Shown here: in pieces, positions 24,747 through 34,070 of the stretch
Layout of the letters: the number at the start of each line of letters is the position of its first letter
Numbering within the stretch: position 1 is the first letter of the stretch
Assembly (NCBI RefSeq): GCF_002434265.1
Contig: NZ_DJJS01000006.1
Span: forward strand, 744,001-808,000
Length of the DNA: 64,000 bases
Direction of reading: 5' to 3'
From: Pseudomonas sp. UBA6562
GTDB lineage: Bacteria > Pseudomonadota > Gammaproteobacteria > Pseudomonadales > Pseudomonadaceae
Notes under the pieces: model-generated
Seen by the model: the letters and a program-made list of their open reading frames with translations, nothing else
Told to the model about the DNA's origin: nothing
Databases searched by the model: none
Made by a program: the position numbers and the translations under genes

Positions 24747-25526
24747 ATGCGGATCATCAGTGTGAACGTCAATGGCATTCAGGCGGCGGCCGAGCGGGGT
24801 TTGCTCAGCTGGCTTCAAGCCCAGAATGCCGACGTCATCTGCCTGCAGGACACCCGCGCCTCGGCCTGTGAACTCGACGACCCAGCTTTCCAGCTCGATG
24901 GCTATTTCCTTTATGCCTGCGACGCGGAGGTGCCTGCCCAAGGGGGTGTGGCGCTCTACTCGCGGATGCAGCCCAAGGCAGTCATCACCGGCCTGGGTTT
25001 CGAGGCAGCCGACCGTTACGGACGTTACCTGCAAGCGGATTTCGACAAAGTCAGTATTGCCAGCCTGCTCTTGCCTTCGGGCATGAACGGCGACGCGGAC
25101 TTGAACCAGAAGTTCAAGTTGATGGACGACTTCGGCAAGTACCTGGATAAACAGCGGCGCAAGCGCCGCGAATATATCTATTGCGGCTCGTTGTATGTGG
25201 CGCAGCAGAAGTTGGACATCAAGAACTGGCGCGACAGCCAACAGTCGCCCGGTTTCCTGCCCCCCGAGCGCGCTTGGATCGATTCCATCGTGGGCGACAT
25301 GGGCTATGTGGATGCGCTGCGCGAAGTCAGCCGCGAAGGCGACCAGTACAGCTGGTGGCCGGACAACGAGCAGGCCGAGATGCTCAACTTGGGCTACCGG
25401 TTCGACTATCAGCTGCTCACGCCGGGCCTACGCCGCTTCGTCCGTAGCGCACGCCTGCCGCGCCAGCCACGCTTCTCGCAGCACGCGCCACTGATCGTGG
25501 ACTACGACTGGACGCTGACCATCTAG
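24747..25526 (+). CDS. crc: Catabolite repression control protein
   Basis: 259 residues, the family's exact usual length, from the ATG at 24747. Endonuclease/exonuclease/phosphatase fold: MRIISVNVNGIQAAAERG, DVICLQDTRA, and a C-terminal YRFDYQLLTPGL...QHAPLIVDYDW. Crc has lost nuclease activity and assists Hfq in blocking translation of catabolic mRNAs with A-rich motifs; CrcZ-type RNAs relieve it. The pyrE-crc divergent arrangement is conserved in Pseudomonas. A TATCAT -10 lies at about 24714. Confidence 0.97.
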   Translation: MRIISVNVNGIQAAAERGLLSWLQAQNADVICLQDTRASACELDDPAFQLDGYFLYACDAEVPAQGGVALYSRMQPKAVITGLGFEAADRYGRYLQADFDKVSIASLLLPSGMNGDADLNQKFKLMDDFGKYLDKQRRKRREYIYCGSLYVAQQKLDIKNWRDSQQSPGFLPPERAWIDSIVGDMGYVDALREVSREGDQYSWWPDNEQAEMLNLGYRFDYQLLTPGLRRFVRSARLPRQPRFSQHAPLIVDYDWTLTI

Positions 25527-25554
25527 GCTTTTCGCACAGCCCCTAGGGCTGGCC

Positions 25555-25598
25555 CAGACACGAAAAAGCCGACAGCAATGTCGGCTTTTTCGTGTCTG
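25555..25598. terminator. Bidirectional terminator between crc and rph
   Basis: A perfect inverted repeat with 20-base arms (CAGACACGAAAAAGCCGACA) around the loop GCAA. Internal A5 and T5 runs let it stop transcription in both directions. Confidence 0.93.
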
Positions 25599-25606
25599 CA
25601 AAGAAC

Positions 25607-26329
25607 TCAGTCGGCCAATGCGGCCGTCTGTAGTTCGAAGATCTCGTTCATGCCCTTCTGTGCCAAGGCCAGCATGGCGTTGAAGTCTTCCGGCTGGAAC
25701 GGCGCGCCTTCGGCGGTGCCCTGGACTTCGATGAAGCCGCCGGCACTGGTCATGACCACGTTCAGGTCGGTCTCGGCGGCGGAGTCTTCGAGGTAGTCGA
25801 GGTCCAGTACCGCTTCGCCCTTGTACATGCCCACGGAAACGGCCGCGATCATGTGCTTGAGCGGGTCGCCGCCCTTGAGCCCGCCACGCTTCTTGATCAC
25901 GCGCAGGGCGTCGACCAGGGCCACCATGGCGCCGGTGATCGACGCGGTACGGGTGCCGCCATCGGCCTGGATCACGTCGCAGTCGACGTACAGGGTGATG
26001 TCGCCGAGCTTGCTCATGTCCAGCGCCGCGCGCAGCGAACGGCCGATCAGGCGCTGGATTTCCAGAGTGCGGCCGCCTTGCTTGCCACGGCTGGCTTCGC
26101 GCTGGTTACGCTCGCCGGTGGAACGCGGCAGCATGCCGTATTCGGCGGTCAGCCAGCCTTGGCCCTGGCCCTTGAGGAAACGCGGAACGCCGTTTTCGAC
26201 GCTGACGGTGCAGATCACCTTGGTGTCGCCGAACTCGACCAGCACCGACCCTTCGGCGTGCTTGGTGTAGTGGCGGGTGACGCGGATCGAGCGGAGTTGG
26301 TCGGCGGCGCGACCACTTGGACGTTTCAT
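25607..26329 (-). CDS. rph: Ribonuclease PH
   Basis: 240 residues, full family length, from the ATG at 26329. Signature VTRHYTKHAEGSVLVEFGDT, the phosphate-site region LPRSTGERNQREASRGKQGGR and CDVIQADGGTRTASITGA. Phosphorolytic 3' exonuclease that trims tRNA precursors. The C-terminus is intact (unlike the frameshifted gene of E. coli K-12). Divergent from yicC; a TATAAT -10 is visible on the minus strand at 26366-26371, 37 bases before the start. Confidence 0.97.
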   Translation of the reverse strand: MKRPSGRAADQLRSIRVTRHYTKHAEGSVLVEFGDTKVICTVSVENGVPRFLKGQGQGWLTAEYGMLPRSTGERNQREASRGKQGGRTLEIQRLIGRSLRAALDMSKLGDITLYVDCDVIQADGGTRTASITGAMVALVDALRVIKKRGGLKGGDPLKHMIAAVSVGMYKGEAVLDLDYLEDSAAETDLNVVMTSAGGFIEVQGTAEGAPFQPEDFNAMLALAQKGMNEIFELQTAALAD

Positions 26330-26472
26330 CTGGAGTTCCTGTACCGGGGTTCGAATCTGCCGAGCATTATAGGGATGCGCGCTCGATGGCGACATGCCTA
26401 TCGTCGCGGCGCGCCGCCCTGCCCCTCGCCAACGCCGGATTCGACTGGCCGTCGCGGCGCCCCAAGGGCCGC

Positions 26473-26502
26473 TTGGGCGGCACTGCCGCACTGCGCTACA
26501 AT
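26473..26502 (+). promoter_or_regulatory. Sigma-70 promoter of yicC-gmk
   Basis: TTGGGC (26473-26478), 18-base spacer, TACAAT (26497-26502), 60 bases before yicC. Confidence 0.5.
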
Positions 26503-26561
26503 CCCGCGCCTTGCAGCCCGAACGCTTTCCTTTTCATCTACCCTTCGCGAGGTCGTTTCCC

Positions 26562-27425
26562 ATGGTGCACAGCATGACCGCTTTTGCTCGCGTCGAGCGC
26601 GCCGGCAGCCAAGGCACCCTGACCTGGGAGCTGCGCTCGGTCAACCACCGCTACCTCGAACCCCACCTGCGCCTGCCCGAAGCCCTGCGCGACCTCGAAG
26701 GCGCGGTGCGCGAAGGCCTGCGCCAAGGTCTGTCGCGCGGCAAGGTCGAATGCACCCTGCGCCTGGCCGAAGAAACCGCCGGCAAGCCGCTGCAGGTCGA
26801 TCGCGAGCGCGCCGCACAACTGGTCGCCGCCGCCGAAACGGTGGCCGGCCTGATCCAGCAGCCGGCCCCGCTCAACCCCCTGGAAGTGTTGGCTTGGCCG
26901 GGCGTGCTGGTGGCCGACGCCAACGATCCGCAAGCACTCAACGCCGAGGCTTTGGGCCTGTTCGGCGAAGCGCTCAAGGAACTGCTCGCGGGCCGCGTGC
27001 GCGAAGGCCAGGAACTGGCCCGCCTGATCGGCGAGCGGCTCGACGCCATGAGCCAGGAAGTCGCCATCCTCCGCACCCTGGTGCCACAGATGCTGGCCGC
27101 CCAACGGCAAAAGGTGCTCGACCGCTTCCACGACATGCAGGCCGAGCTCGACCCGCAGCGTCTGGAGCAGGAGATGGTCCTGCTGGCGCAGAAAAGCGAT
27201 GTCGCCGAAGAGCTCGACCGCCTCGAAACCCACATCACCGAAGTGCGCCGCGTGCTCAAGTCCGGCGGCGCAGCCGGTCGGCGCCTGGATTTCCTGATGC
27301 AGGAGCTCAACCGCGAAGCCAACACCCTCGGCTCCAAGGCCTTCGACCCGCGCAGCACGCAAGCGGCCGTCAACCTCAAGGTGCTGATCGAACAGATGCG
27401 TGAACAAGTACAGAACATCGAGTAA
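26562..27425 (+). CDS. yicC: YicC family endoribonuclease
   Basis: 287 residues from the ATG at 26562. N-terminal MVHSMTAFARVERAGSQG with LRSVNHRYLEPHLRLPE and C-terminal DUF1732 part: EMVLLAQKSDVAEELDRLETH, GRRLDFLMQELNREANTLGSKA. The C-terminal motif is nearly invariant in YicC/YloC proteins, which have recently been shown to act as RNases. Probably cotranscribed with gmk, 12 bases downstream, as is usual. Confidence 0.94.
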   Translation: MVHSMTAFARVERAGSQGTLTWELRSVNHRYLEPHLRLPEALRDLEGAVREGLRQGLSRGKVECTLRLAEETAGKPLQVDRERAAQLVAAAETVAGLIQQPAPLNPLEVLAWPGVLVADANDPQALNAEALGLFGEALKELLAGRVREGQELARLIGERLDAMSQEVAILRTLVPQMLAAQRQKVLDRFHDMQAELDPQRLEQEMVLLAQKSDVAEELDRLETHITEVRRVLKSGGAAGRRLDFLMQELNREANTLGSKAFDPRSTQAAVNLKVLIEQMREQVQNIE

Positions 27426-27437
27426 GGCCATCCCACG

Positions 27438-28067
27438 ATGAACCACAGCAGCGGCACCCTCTATATCGTTTCCGCCCCCTCCGGGGCCGGCAAGACCAGC
27501 CTGGTTTCGGCGCTCACCGCGCCTGGCAGCGGCGACGCGAACATTCGCGTCTCGGTCTCGCACACCACCCGCGCCATGCGCCCGGGCGAGCAGCACGGGG
27601 TGAACTACCACTTCGTCGACCAGCCACGCTTCCGCTCGATGATCGAGCAAGGCGATTTCCTGGAGCATGCCGAAGTGTTCGGCAACTTCTACGGCACCTC
27701 GCTCAGCGCCTTGCAGCAGACCCTCGACGAAGGCTTCGACCTGATCCTGGAGATCGACTGGCAGGGTGCGCAGCAGGTGCGCAAGCTGATGCCCGAAGCG
27801 CTGTCGATCTTCATCCTGCCGCCGAGCAAGGAGGCACTGCGCCAGCGTCTGGACGGCCGCGGCCAGGACAGCGAAGCGATCATCGCCGGGCGCATGAGCG
27901 AAGCGGTCAGCGAGATGCGTCATTACGACGAATTCGACTACGTGATCATCAACGACGATTTCCAGACCGCCCTGGATCAGCTCAAAGCGGTGTTCCTGGC
28001 CAACCGCGTATGCCTGCGCAAACAGCAGCAGCGCCACCGGGCGCTGCTCGAACAACTGGTCAGCTGA
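27438..28067 (+). CDS. gmk: Guanylate kinase
   Basis: 209 residues. P-loop SAPSGAGKTSL, GMP-binding SHTTRAMRPGEQHGVNYHF and EIDWQGAQQVRK. Converts GMP to GDP. In many gammaproteobacteria gmk is followed directly by rpoZ-spoT; here a permease and a LysR gene intervene. Confidence 0.97.
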   Translation: MNHSSGTLYIVSAPSGAGKTSLVSALTAPGSGDANIRVSVSHTTRAMRPGEQHGVNYHFVDQPRFRSMIEQGDFLEHAEVFGNFYGTSLSALQQTLDEGFDLILEIDWQGAQQVRKLMPEALSIFILPPSKEALRQRLDGRGQDSEAIIAGRMSEAVSEMRHYDEFDYVIINDDFQTALDQLKAVFLANRVCLRKQQQRHRALLEQLVS

Positions 28068-28075
28068 GAGACACG

Positions 28076-28095
28076 AGGGGCTCGCCAGAGCCCCT
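28076..28095. terminator. Hairpin between convergent gmk and permease genes
   Basis: AGGGGCTC, loop GCCA, GAGCCCCT. Only 30 bases separate the two stops, so this one stem probably serves both; it lacks a clear T run. Confidence 0.55.
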
Positions 28096-28097
28096 GT

Positions 28098-29645
28098 TCA
28101 GTCCGGCAGGTGCAGCGTCGCCTGCTGGCGCAAGGTGGCGCCAAGGAAGTAGGCCGGCGCCCGCAGCCGCGACAGCACCATCAGCACGATCCCCAGCAGC
28201 GAGATGATCGCCGCGATCACGAACACCAGCCCCAAGCCGCCCACATGCGAACCGCTGCCGAAGTCCGGCGAGGCGCTGTCGATGGCCGTGCGTACGAAAA
28301 TCACCGACAGGATGGCGCCGCCCAGCAGTGGACAGAGGCCGCGCATCACGAAGTGCCGCACACTGCTGAACAGGCTGCGGCGGAAATACCAGACGCAGGC
28401 GAAGGCCGTCAGCGAATAGTAGAAGCAGATCATCATGCCCAGCGCGGTGATGGTGTCGGCCAGCACGTTCTCGCTCAGGCTGCGCATGGTGACGTAGAAC
28501 GCCGCCGCCGCGACGCCGGCACAGATGGTGGCGTAGCGTGGCGTCTGCGAGCGCGGGCAGACCTTGGCGAAACGCCGTGGCACGGCGCCGTAGTAACCCA
28601 TGGCCAGCAACGTGCGCGCAGGCGACACGAAAGTCGATTGCAGCGAGGCGGCGGTACTGGCCAGCACCGCCACCGACATCATGATCGCCAGCGGCCCCAT
28701 GACCGGGCCGGCCAAGTGGGCGAAGACGTTCTCCTGAATGCGCGGATTGCCCAGGCCCAGACCGACCTCGCTGATGCCGGCGAACTGCAGGGTGGCGATG
28801 CCCGTCAGCAGGTACAGGCAGAGGATCAGCAGCACCGTCCAGGTGGCCGCCTTGCCGGGTACTTCCTCACTGCCGACGGACTCCTCGCTGACCGTCAGGC
28901 ACACGTCCCAGCCCCAGAAGATGAAGATCGACAACGACAACCCGGCGGCGAAGGACGAGAAGCTCTCGACGCCGAACGGGTTGAACCACGACAGCTCGAA
29001 CGCCAGCGGTGGCGGCGCCGCGGTTTCGCCGAAGGCGGCGAAGGCGAAGCCGATCAGCACCAGCAGCTGCAAGGCCACCAGCCCGTACTGCACGGTCATG
29101 GTGGTGCCCATGCCGCGGCAACAGATCCACACCGCCAAGGCGATGAAGGCGCAACAGGTGCCGATGTTGATCAGCAGGTTGTCCGCCAAGGCGGCCAGGC
29201 TTTGCTCGCCGGTGATCTGGGCGAGGAACAGGTAGAAGAAATCCACCGCCACACCGGCGAGGTTCGACAACACGATGGTGGTCGCCACCACCAGGCCCCA
29301 ACCGCCGATCCAGCCGATCATCGGCCCGAAGGCACGCGCCGACCAGGTGAAGGAGGTGCCGCTGTCGGGCTCGGCGGCGTTGAGTTCGCGGTAGCCCAAG
29401 GCGACCAGCAGCATCGGCAGAAAGCCGACGATGAACACCGCAGGCAAGTGCGCGCCGACCTCGCGCACGGTCGGCCCAAGCGCGCCGGTCAGGGTGTAGA
29501 CCGGCGCGATGGTGGAAATGCCCAGCACCACACTGGCCAGCAGGCCCAGGCTGCCCTTGGCCAGCCCTTTGCCCGACGAGGCGGTGGCGCCACCGGCTTG
29601 CCCGGACGCAGCCGGAGGACGATCGGCGTGTGTGTAGTCGCTCAT
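28098..29645 (-). CDS. APC superfamily amino acid/amine permease
   Basis: 515 residues with about 12-13 membrane helices. The first helix reads LGLLASVVLGISTIAPVYTLTGALG, the unwound substrate-site helix of APC proteins. Further APC signs: RELNAAEPDSGTSFTWSARAFGP and SEESVGSEEVPGKAA. The N-terminus is cytosolic and polar. Such permeases take up amino acids or polyamine-type compounds; the substrate cannot be fixed. The neighbouring LysR gene is divergent, 532 bases away. Confidence 0.85.
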   Translation of the reverse strand: MSDYTHADRPPAASGQAGGATASSGKGLAKGSLGLLASVVLGISTIAPVYTLTGALGPTVREVGAHLPAVFIVGFLPMLLVALGYRELNAAEPDSGTSFTWSARAFGPMIGWIGGWGLVVATTIVLSNLAGVAVDFFYLFLAQITGEQSLAALADNLLINIGTCCAFIALAVWICCRGMGTTMTVQYGLVALQLLVLIGFAFAAFGETAAPPPLAFELSWFNPFGVESFSSFAAGLSLSIFIFWGWDVCLTVSEESVGSEEVPGKAATWTVLLILCLYLLTGIATLQFAGISEVGLGLGNPRIQENVFAHLAGPVMGPLAIMMSVAVLASTAASLQSTFVSPARTLLAMGYYGAVPRRFAKVCPRSQTPRYATICAGVAAAAFYVTMRSLSENVLADTITALGMMICFYYSLTAFACVWYFRRSLFSSVRHFVMRGLCPLLGGAILSVIFVRTAIDSASPDFGSGSHVGGLGLVFVIAAIISLLGIVLMVLSRLRAPAYFLGATLRQQATLHLPD

Positions 29646-30177
29646 GAGTCCCTGCCATTGCTATGGGTAGTGTTTTCACAGGCCCTGCATGCAGGCGTGC
29701 GCTCGGGTACCGGGAGTTGCTGGCTTGAGGCTGGCACGGTCATCGACCGGCTTCAGCGCGCGGCGCGGCGTGGGGCTTGCGCAGCGTCGCAGTGCGGCGC
29801 GCAGGCATGGCCCACACCGGGGGCGTCATTGTAATGATGCAGCTCGGCCTGTGAAGGCGAGTCGATGAAAAGAGCGTGGGGATTGGAGGTGCGACCAGGG
29901 CATTGAGCCAGGGCAAGGCGCGGAGCGGTTGACGCGAACAGGGTCGTAGACAAGGGATACCACCGTCATGGCCGTACGGCCTCCGATTCGCAGCCGTGTC
30001 GCGGAATACGCCGAGCGGCACATGCGACAAGGGGGAGGACGCGGGGTGTTGTTATTGTTCAGTGCCCGTCGAGGGGCGTGGGCCTGTGGCCCGCCGATTG
30101 ATTCCCGGATGCAGATTCACTATAAAATGGCCTCCGCGCAACAGACACTGGCATTTAGGCAAGCAGAGCGTGCATCC
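29646..30177. other. Long intergenic region between the permease and LysR genes
   Basis: No convincing gene in 532 bases; short frames here have no ribosome sites or family pattern. It holds the LysR promoter at 30098-30126 and a small palindrome CATTGTAATG near 29826, which could be part of a regulator site. A base composition less regular than the neighbouring genes suggests a remodelled junction. Confidence 0.5.
30098..30126 (+). promoter_or_regulatory. Sigma-70 promoter of the LysR gene
   Basis: TTGATT (30098-30103), 17-base spacer, TATAAA (30121-30126), 51 bases before the ATG. Confidence 0.6.
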
Positions 30178-31053
30178 ATGCAATATCAGATTACCCATGC
30201 CGACCTCTCCCTGGTCCTGGCCCTGGAGCGCGGACGCTCGCTGGCCAAGGCGGCGGAACTGCTCAAGGTCGACGTCTCGACGGTGTTCCGCTCCATAAGG
30301 CGGCTGGAGTCGTCGCTGGGCACCGCGCTGTTCGTCAAGAGCCGCAAGGGCTATCTGCCCACCGACACGGCGCAGGCCTTGGCCGAGCAGGCCGAACGCG
30401 CGGAGGTGGCGTTGCAGGCGGCGCGCATCGCCATGACCAGTGGCGAACAGGTGGTCAGCGGTACGGTACGCCTGACCTGCACCGAAGCGGTGCTGCACGG
30501 TTTGCTGCTGCCGGCACTGGCCAGTTTCATGCCCAACTATCCGGCGCTGTCGCTGGAACTGGGCACCTCCAACACCTTCGCCAACCTCAGCCGGCGCGAT
30601 GCCGACATCGCCCTGCGCCTGACCAACGCGCCGCCGGAGCATCTGGTCGGGCGCTGCCTGGGCTCGACCTCGTATGTGCTGTGCGGTCGCCCGGAGCTGC
30701 GCGAACCCTTGGCGCAAGGCATGCATCAGGTGCCGTGGATCACACCGGACGACTCGATGCCCGACCACCCCACGGTGGCCTGGCGCAACCAGCACCACCC
30801 CAGCCTGATCCCGCGCTACCAGTGCAGCGGCATGTCCACCGTGGCGCAACTGGTCAGCAGCGGCATGGGCGTCGCGGCGCTGGCCGACTTCACCGTGCCG
30901 ACCCTGCCGGGCATCGAAGCCCTGAGCGGGCCGTTGCCAGGTTGCGACACCCAGCTGTGGCTATTGACCCGCCCCGATTGCCGGGCCTTGCGCTCGGTGC
31001 AGACGCTGTTCGAAGAGCTGACCCCACGGCTGCGCGAGGCCTTGCAACGCTAG
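30178..31053 (+). CDS. LysR family transcriptional regulator
   Basis: 291 residues from the ATG at 30178. N-terminal winged helix (about 4-62): LALERGRSLAKAAELLKVDVSTVFRSIRRLESSLGTALF, with an unusual STVFRSIRRLE recognition helix in place of the common SAVSRQIRRLE. C-terminal substrate-binding domain (about 90-285). Probably regulates the divergent permease; the ligand is unknown. The pair sits as a unit between gmk and rpoZ. Confidence 0.85.
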   Translation: MQYQITHADLSLVLALERGRSLAKAAELLKVDVSTVFRSIRRLESSLGTALFVKSRKGYLPTDTAQALAEQAERAEVALQAARIAMTSGEQVVSGTVRLTCTEAVLHGLLLPALASFMPNYPALSLELGTSNTFANLSRRDADIALRLTNAPPEHLVGRCLGSTSYVLCGRPELREPLAQGMHQVPWITPDDSMPDHPTVAWRNQHHPSLIPRYQCSGMSTVAQLVSSGMGVAALADFTVPTLPGIEALSGPLPGCDTQLWLLTRPDCRALRSVQTLFEELTPRLREALQR

Positions 31054-31194
31054 ACGTATGCCCCGACGTTCATCGCACGCCAGCGGGAGCCGCCCTGCAA
31101 AACAGCGCTTCCCTATTGGCTGGTGATTTTTTAAACTACCCAGTCCGCCCGCCCAACCTGGGCACGCCCACCGTATTTGCTACCGAGGAACACC

Positions 31195-31458
31195 ATGGCC
31201 CGCGTAACCGTAGAAGATTGTCTTGAACACGTGGATAACCGCTTTGAGCTGGTCATGCTGTCGACCAAGCGCGCTCGCCAGCTGGCCACCGGTGGCAAAG
31301 AGCCTCGCGTGGCGTGGGAAAACGACAAGCCTACCGTCGTCGCCCTGCGCGAAATCGCCGAAGGCATCATCACCAACGAATTCCTGGCCGCTGAAGAAAT
31401 CGTCACCGAAGACCCGGTATTCGCCGCCTTCGAAGACGAGTCCAACGAGGCTGTCTGA
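31195..31458 (+). CDS. rpoZ: RNA polymerase omega subunit
   Basis: 87 residues: MARVTVEDCLEHVDNRFELV, then the universal STKRARQLATGG. Small RNA polymerase subunit that helps fold beta-prime and forms part of a ppGpp site. Start ATG at 31195 (GAGGAA upstream). Followed by spoT after 43 bases, the conserved operon pairing. Confidence 0.97.
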   Translation: MARVTVEDCLEHVDNRFELVMLSTKRARQLATGGKEPRVAWENDKPTVVALREIAEGIITNEFLAAEEIVTEDPVFAAFEDESNEAV

Positions 31459-31501
31459 TTGAAGCCAGGTCGACGCCGAATGCTGTGCCAGAGGTGAACC
31501 C

Positions 31502-33610
31502 ATGCCGAGCATAGACGCCCTCGCCGATCGGCTGTCGAACTACCTTGGGCCCGAACAGGTCAATCTGGTCCGGCGCGCCTATTTCTACGCCGAACAGGCC
31601 CACGACGGCCAACGCCGTCGCAGCGGCGAGCCCTATGTGACCCACCCTCTCGCGGTGGCGAACATCCTCGCCGAAATGCACATGGACCATCAGAGCCTGA
31701 TGGCCGCCATGCTGCACGATGTCATCGAAGACACCGGTATCGCCAAGGAAGCCCTCAGCCAGCAGTTCGGCGAAACCGTCGCCGAGCTGGTCGATGGGGT
31801 CAGCAAGCTGACCCAGATGAACTTCGAGACCAAGGCCGAGGCCCAGGCCGAGAACTTCCAGAAGATGGCCATGGCCATGGCGCGCGACATCCGCGTGATC
31901 CTGGTCAAGCTGGCCGACCGCCTGCACAACATGCGCACGCTGGAAGTGCTGTCGGGCGAGAAACGTCGGCGCATCGCCAAGGAAACCCTGGAAATCTACG
32001 CGCCCATCGCCAACCGGCTGGGCATGCACACCGTGCGCGTGGAATTCGAAGACCTCGGCTTCAAGGCCATGCACCCGATGCGCTCCTCGCTGATCAACCG
32101 CGCGGTCAAGAGCGCGCGGGGCAATCGCAAGGAAATCGTCGCCAAGATCGAGCACTCCTTGGCCAACTGCCTGGCCGAAGACGGCATCGAAGGCGAGGTC
32201 AGCGGCCGGCAGAAGCACCTCTACGGCATCTACAAGAAGATGCGCGGCAAGCGCCGCGCCTTCACCGAGATCATGGACGTCTATGCCTTCCGCATCGTCG
32301 TCGACAAGGTGGACACCTGCTACCGCGTGCTGGGCGCCGTGCACAACCTGTACAAACCGTTGCCGGGGCGCTTCAAGGACTACATCGCGATCCCCAAGGC
32401 CAACGGCTACCAGTCGCTGCACACCACGCTGTTCGGCATGCACGGCGTGCCCATCGAAATCCAGATCCGCACCCGCGAGATGGAAGAGATGGCCAACAAC
32501 GGCATCGCCGCCCATTGGCTGTACAAGTCCAACGGCGACGAGCCGGCCAAGGGCAACCACGCTCGTGCCCGCCAGTGGGTCAAGGGCATCCTCGAGCTGC
32601 AGCAACGCGCCGGCAACTCCCTGGAGTTCATCGAGAGCGTCAAGATCGACCTGTTCCCGGACGAGGTCTATGTCTTCACGCCCAAAGGCCGGATCATGGA
32701 GCTGCCCAAAGGCTCCACGGCGGTGGACTTCGCCTATGCGGTGCACACCGACGTGGGCAACAGCTGCATCGCCTGCCGCATCAACCGCCGTCTGGCGCCC
32801 TTGTCCGAACCGCTGCAAAGCGGTTCCACGGTCGAGATCGTCAGCGCGCCCGGCGCACGGCCCAACCCGGCCTGGCTCAACTTCGTGGTCACCGGCAAGG
32901 CGCGCACGCACATCCGCCACGCCCTCAAGCAGCAGCGCCGTTCCGAGTCGATCAACCTCGGCGAGCGCTTGCTGAACAAGGTCCTGACCGGCTTCGACAG
33001 CAGCCTCGACCAGATCGCCCCCGAGCGCGTGCAGCCGATTCTCGACGAATACCGTCTGGAACTGCTCGAAGACCTGCTCGAAGACATCGGCCTGGGCAAC
33101 CGCATGGCCTACGTGGTCGCGCGCCGCCTGGTCTCCAGCGAAGGCGAGCCGCTGCCGGCGACCGAAGGGCCGCTGGCGATCCGCGGCACCGAAGGCCTGG
33201 TGCTCAGCTACGCCAGGTGCTGCACGCCTATTCCGGGCGATCCGATCGTCGGCCACCTGTCGGCGGGTAAGGGCATGGTCGTGCACCTGGAAGACTGCGG
33301 CAACATCAGCGAAATCCGCCACAACCCGGAGAAATGCCTGCAGCTTTCCTGGGCCAAGGACGTCACCGGCGAATTCAACGTCGAGCTGCGCGTGGAACTC
33401 GAACACCAGCGCGGCCTGATCGCCCTGCTGGCCAGCAGCGTCAACGCCGCCGACGGCAACATCGAGAAAATCAGCATGGACGAGCGCGACGGTCGCATCA
33501 GCGTGGTCCAACTGGTGGTCAGCGTGCACGACCGCGTGCACCTGGCCCGCGTGATCAAGAAGCTGCGTACGCTGACCGGCGTGGTGCGTATCACCCGCAT
33601 GCGTGCGTAG
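31502..33610 (+). CDS. spoT: Bifunctional (p)ppGpp synthetase/hydrolase SpoT
   Basis: 702 residues. HD hydrolase domain (about 20-180; MLHDVIEDTG), synthetase domain (about 200-350; RQKHLYGIYKKM, IPKANGYQSLHTTLFG), TGS domain (about 385-445; VYVFTPKGRIMELPKGSTAVDFAYAVHT), conserved cysteine/helical region (YARCCTPIPGD) and C-terminal ACT domain (about 628-702). The synthetase loop reads RFKD, the RxKD form of bifunctional SpoT/Rel, not the ExDD of RelA. Hydrolysis sites are intact. Controls the stringent response to carbon, phosphate and fatty-acid stress. Confidence 0.97.
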   Translation: MPSIDALADRLSNYLGPEQVNLVRRAYFYAEQAHDGQRRRSGEPYVTHPLAVANILAEMHMDHQSLMAAMLHDVIEDTGIAKEALSQQFGETVAELVDGVSKLTQMNFETKAEAQAENFQKMAMAMARDIRVILVKLADRLHNMRTLEVLSGEKRRRIAKETLEIYAPIANRLGMHTVRVEFEDLGFKAMHPMRSSLINRAVKSARGNRKEIVAKIEHSLANCLAEDGIEGEVSGRQKHLYGIYKKMRGKRRAFTEIMDVYAFRIVVDKVDTCYRVLGAVHNLYKPLPGRFKDYIAIPKANGYQSLHTTLFGMHGVPIEIQIRTREMEEMANNGIAAHWLYKSNGDEPAKGNHARARQWVKGILELQQRAGNSLEFIESVKIDLFPDEVYVFTPKGRIMELPKGSTAVDFAYAVHTDVGNSCIACRINRRLAPLSEPLQSGSTVEIVSAPGARPNPAWLNFVVTGKARTHIRHALKQQRRSESINLGERLLNKVLTGFDSSLDQIAPERVQPILDEYRLELLEDLLEDIGLGNRMAYVVARRLVSSEGEPLPATEGPLAIRGTEGLVLSYARCCTPIPGDPIVGHLSAGKGMVVHLEDCGNISEIRHNPEKCLQLSWAKDVTGEFNVELRVELEHQRGLIALLASSVNAADGNIEKISMDERDGRISVVQLVVSVHDRVHLARVIKKLRTLTGVVRITRMRA

Positions 33611-33633
33611 TCCGTCAACCGCAAGGAGTCATC

Positions 33634-34014
33634 ATGACCAAGACTGTCATCACCAGCGACAAGGCCCCGGCCGCCATCGGCACCTACTCCCAGGCGATCA
33701 AGGCCGGCAACACCGTCTACATGTCAGGCCAGATTCCGCTCGACCCCAAGACCATGGAGCTGGTCGAGGGCTTCGAAGCCCAGACCGTGCAAGTGTTCGA
33801 GAACCTCAAGTCGGTTGCGGAAGCGGCCGGCGGCTCGTTCAAGGACATCGTCAAGCTGAACATCTTCCTCACCGACCTCAGCCACTTCGCCACTGTCAAC
33901 GAAGTGATGGGCCGCTACTTCCAGCAGCCCTACCCTGCCCGCGCCGCGATCGGCGTGGCCGCCTTGCCCAAAGGCGCGCAGGTCGAGATGGACGCCATCC
34001 TCGTCATCGAGTGA
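33634..34014 (+). CDS. ridA: Reactive intermediate/imine deaminase
   Basis: 126 residues from the ATG at 33634 (AAGGAG upstream). YjgF/YER057c/UK114 family: APAAIGTYSQAIKAGNTVYMSGQIPLD at the start and PYPARAAIGVAALPKGAQVEMDAI at the end, including the imine-binding Arg in PARAA. Hydrolyses reactive 2-aminoacrylate-type imines from PLP enzymes. Follows spoT by 23 bases, a common association. Confidence 0.96.
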   Translation: MTKTVITSDKAPAAIGTYSQAIKAGNTVYMSGQIPLDPKTMELVEGFEAQTVQVFENLKSVAEAAGGSFKDIVKLNIFLTDLSHFATVNEVMGRYFQQPYPARAAIGVAALPKGAQVEMDAILVIE

Positions 34015-34070
34015 TGCCCCCGCTGACGGGCCGCAGCGTCCGTCACACCCTCTGCAATAAGGTCCCTACC

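Noticed and set aside
29740..30030. 96-codon minus-strand frame in the permease-LysR gap
   Set aside because: No ribosome site, no hydrophobic or domain pattern, and several overlapping frames of equal length at the same place.
31403..33541. 712-codon minus-strand open frame
   Set aside because: Antisense to spoT along its length; rich in His, Asp and Val from reversed GC codons, with no known motif.
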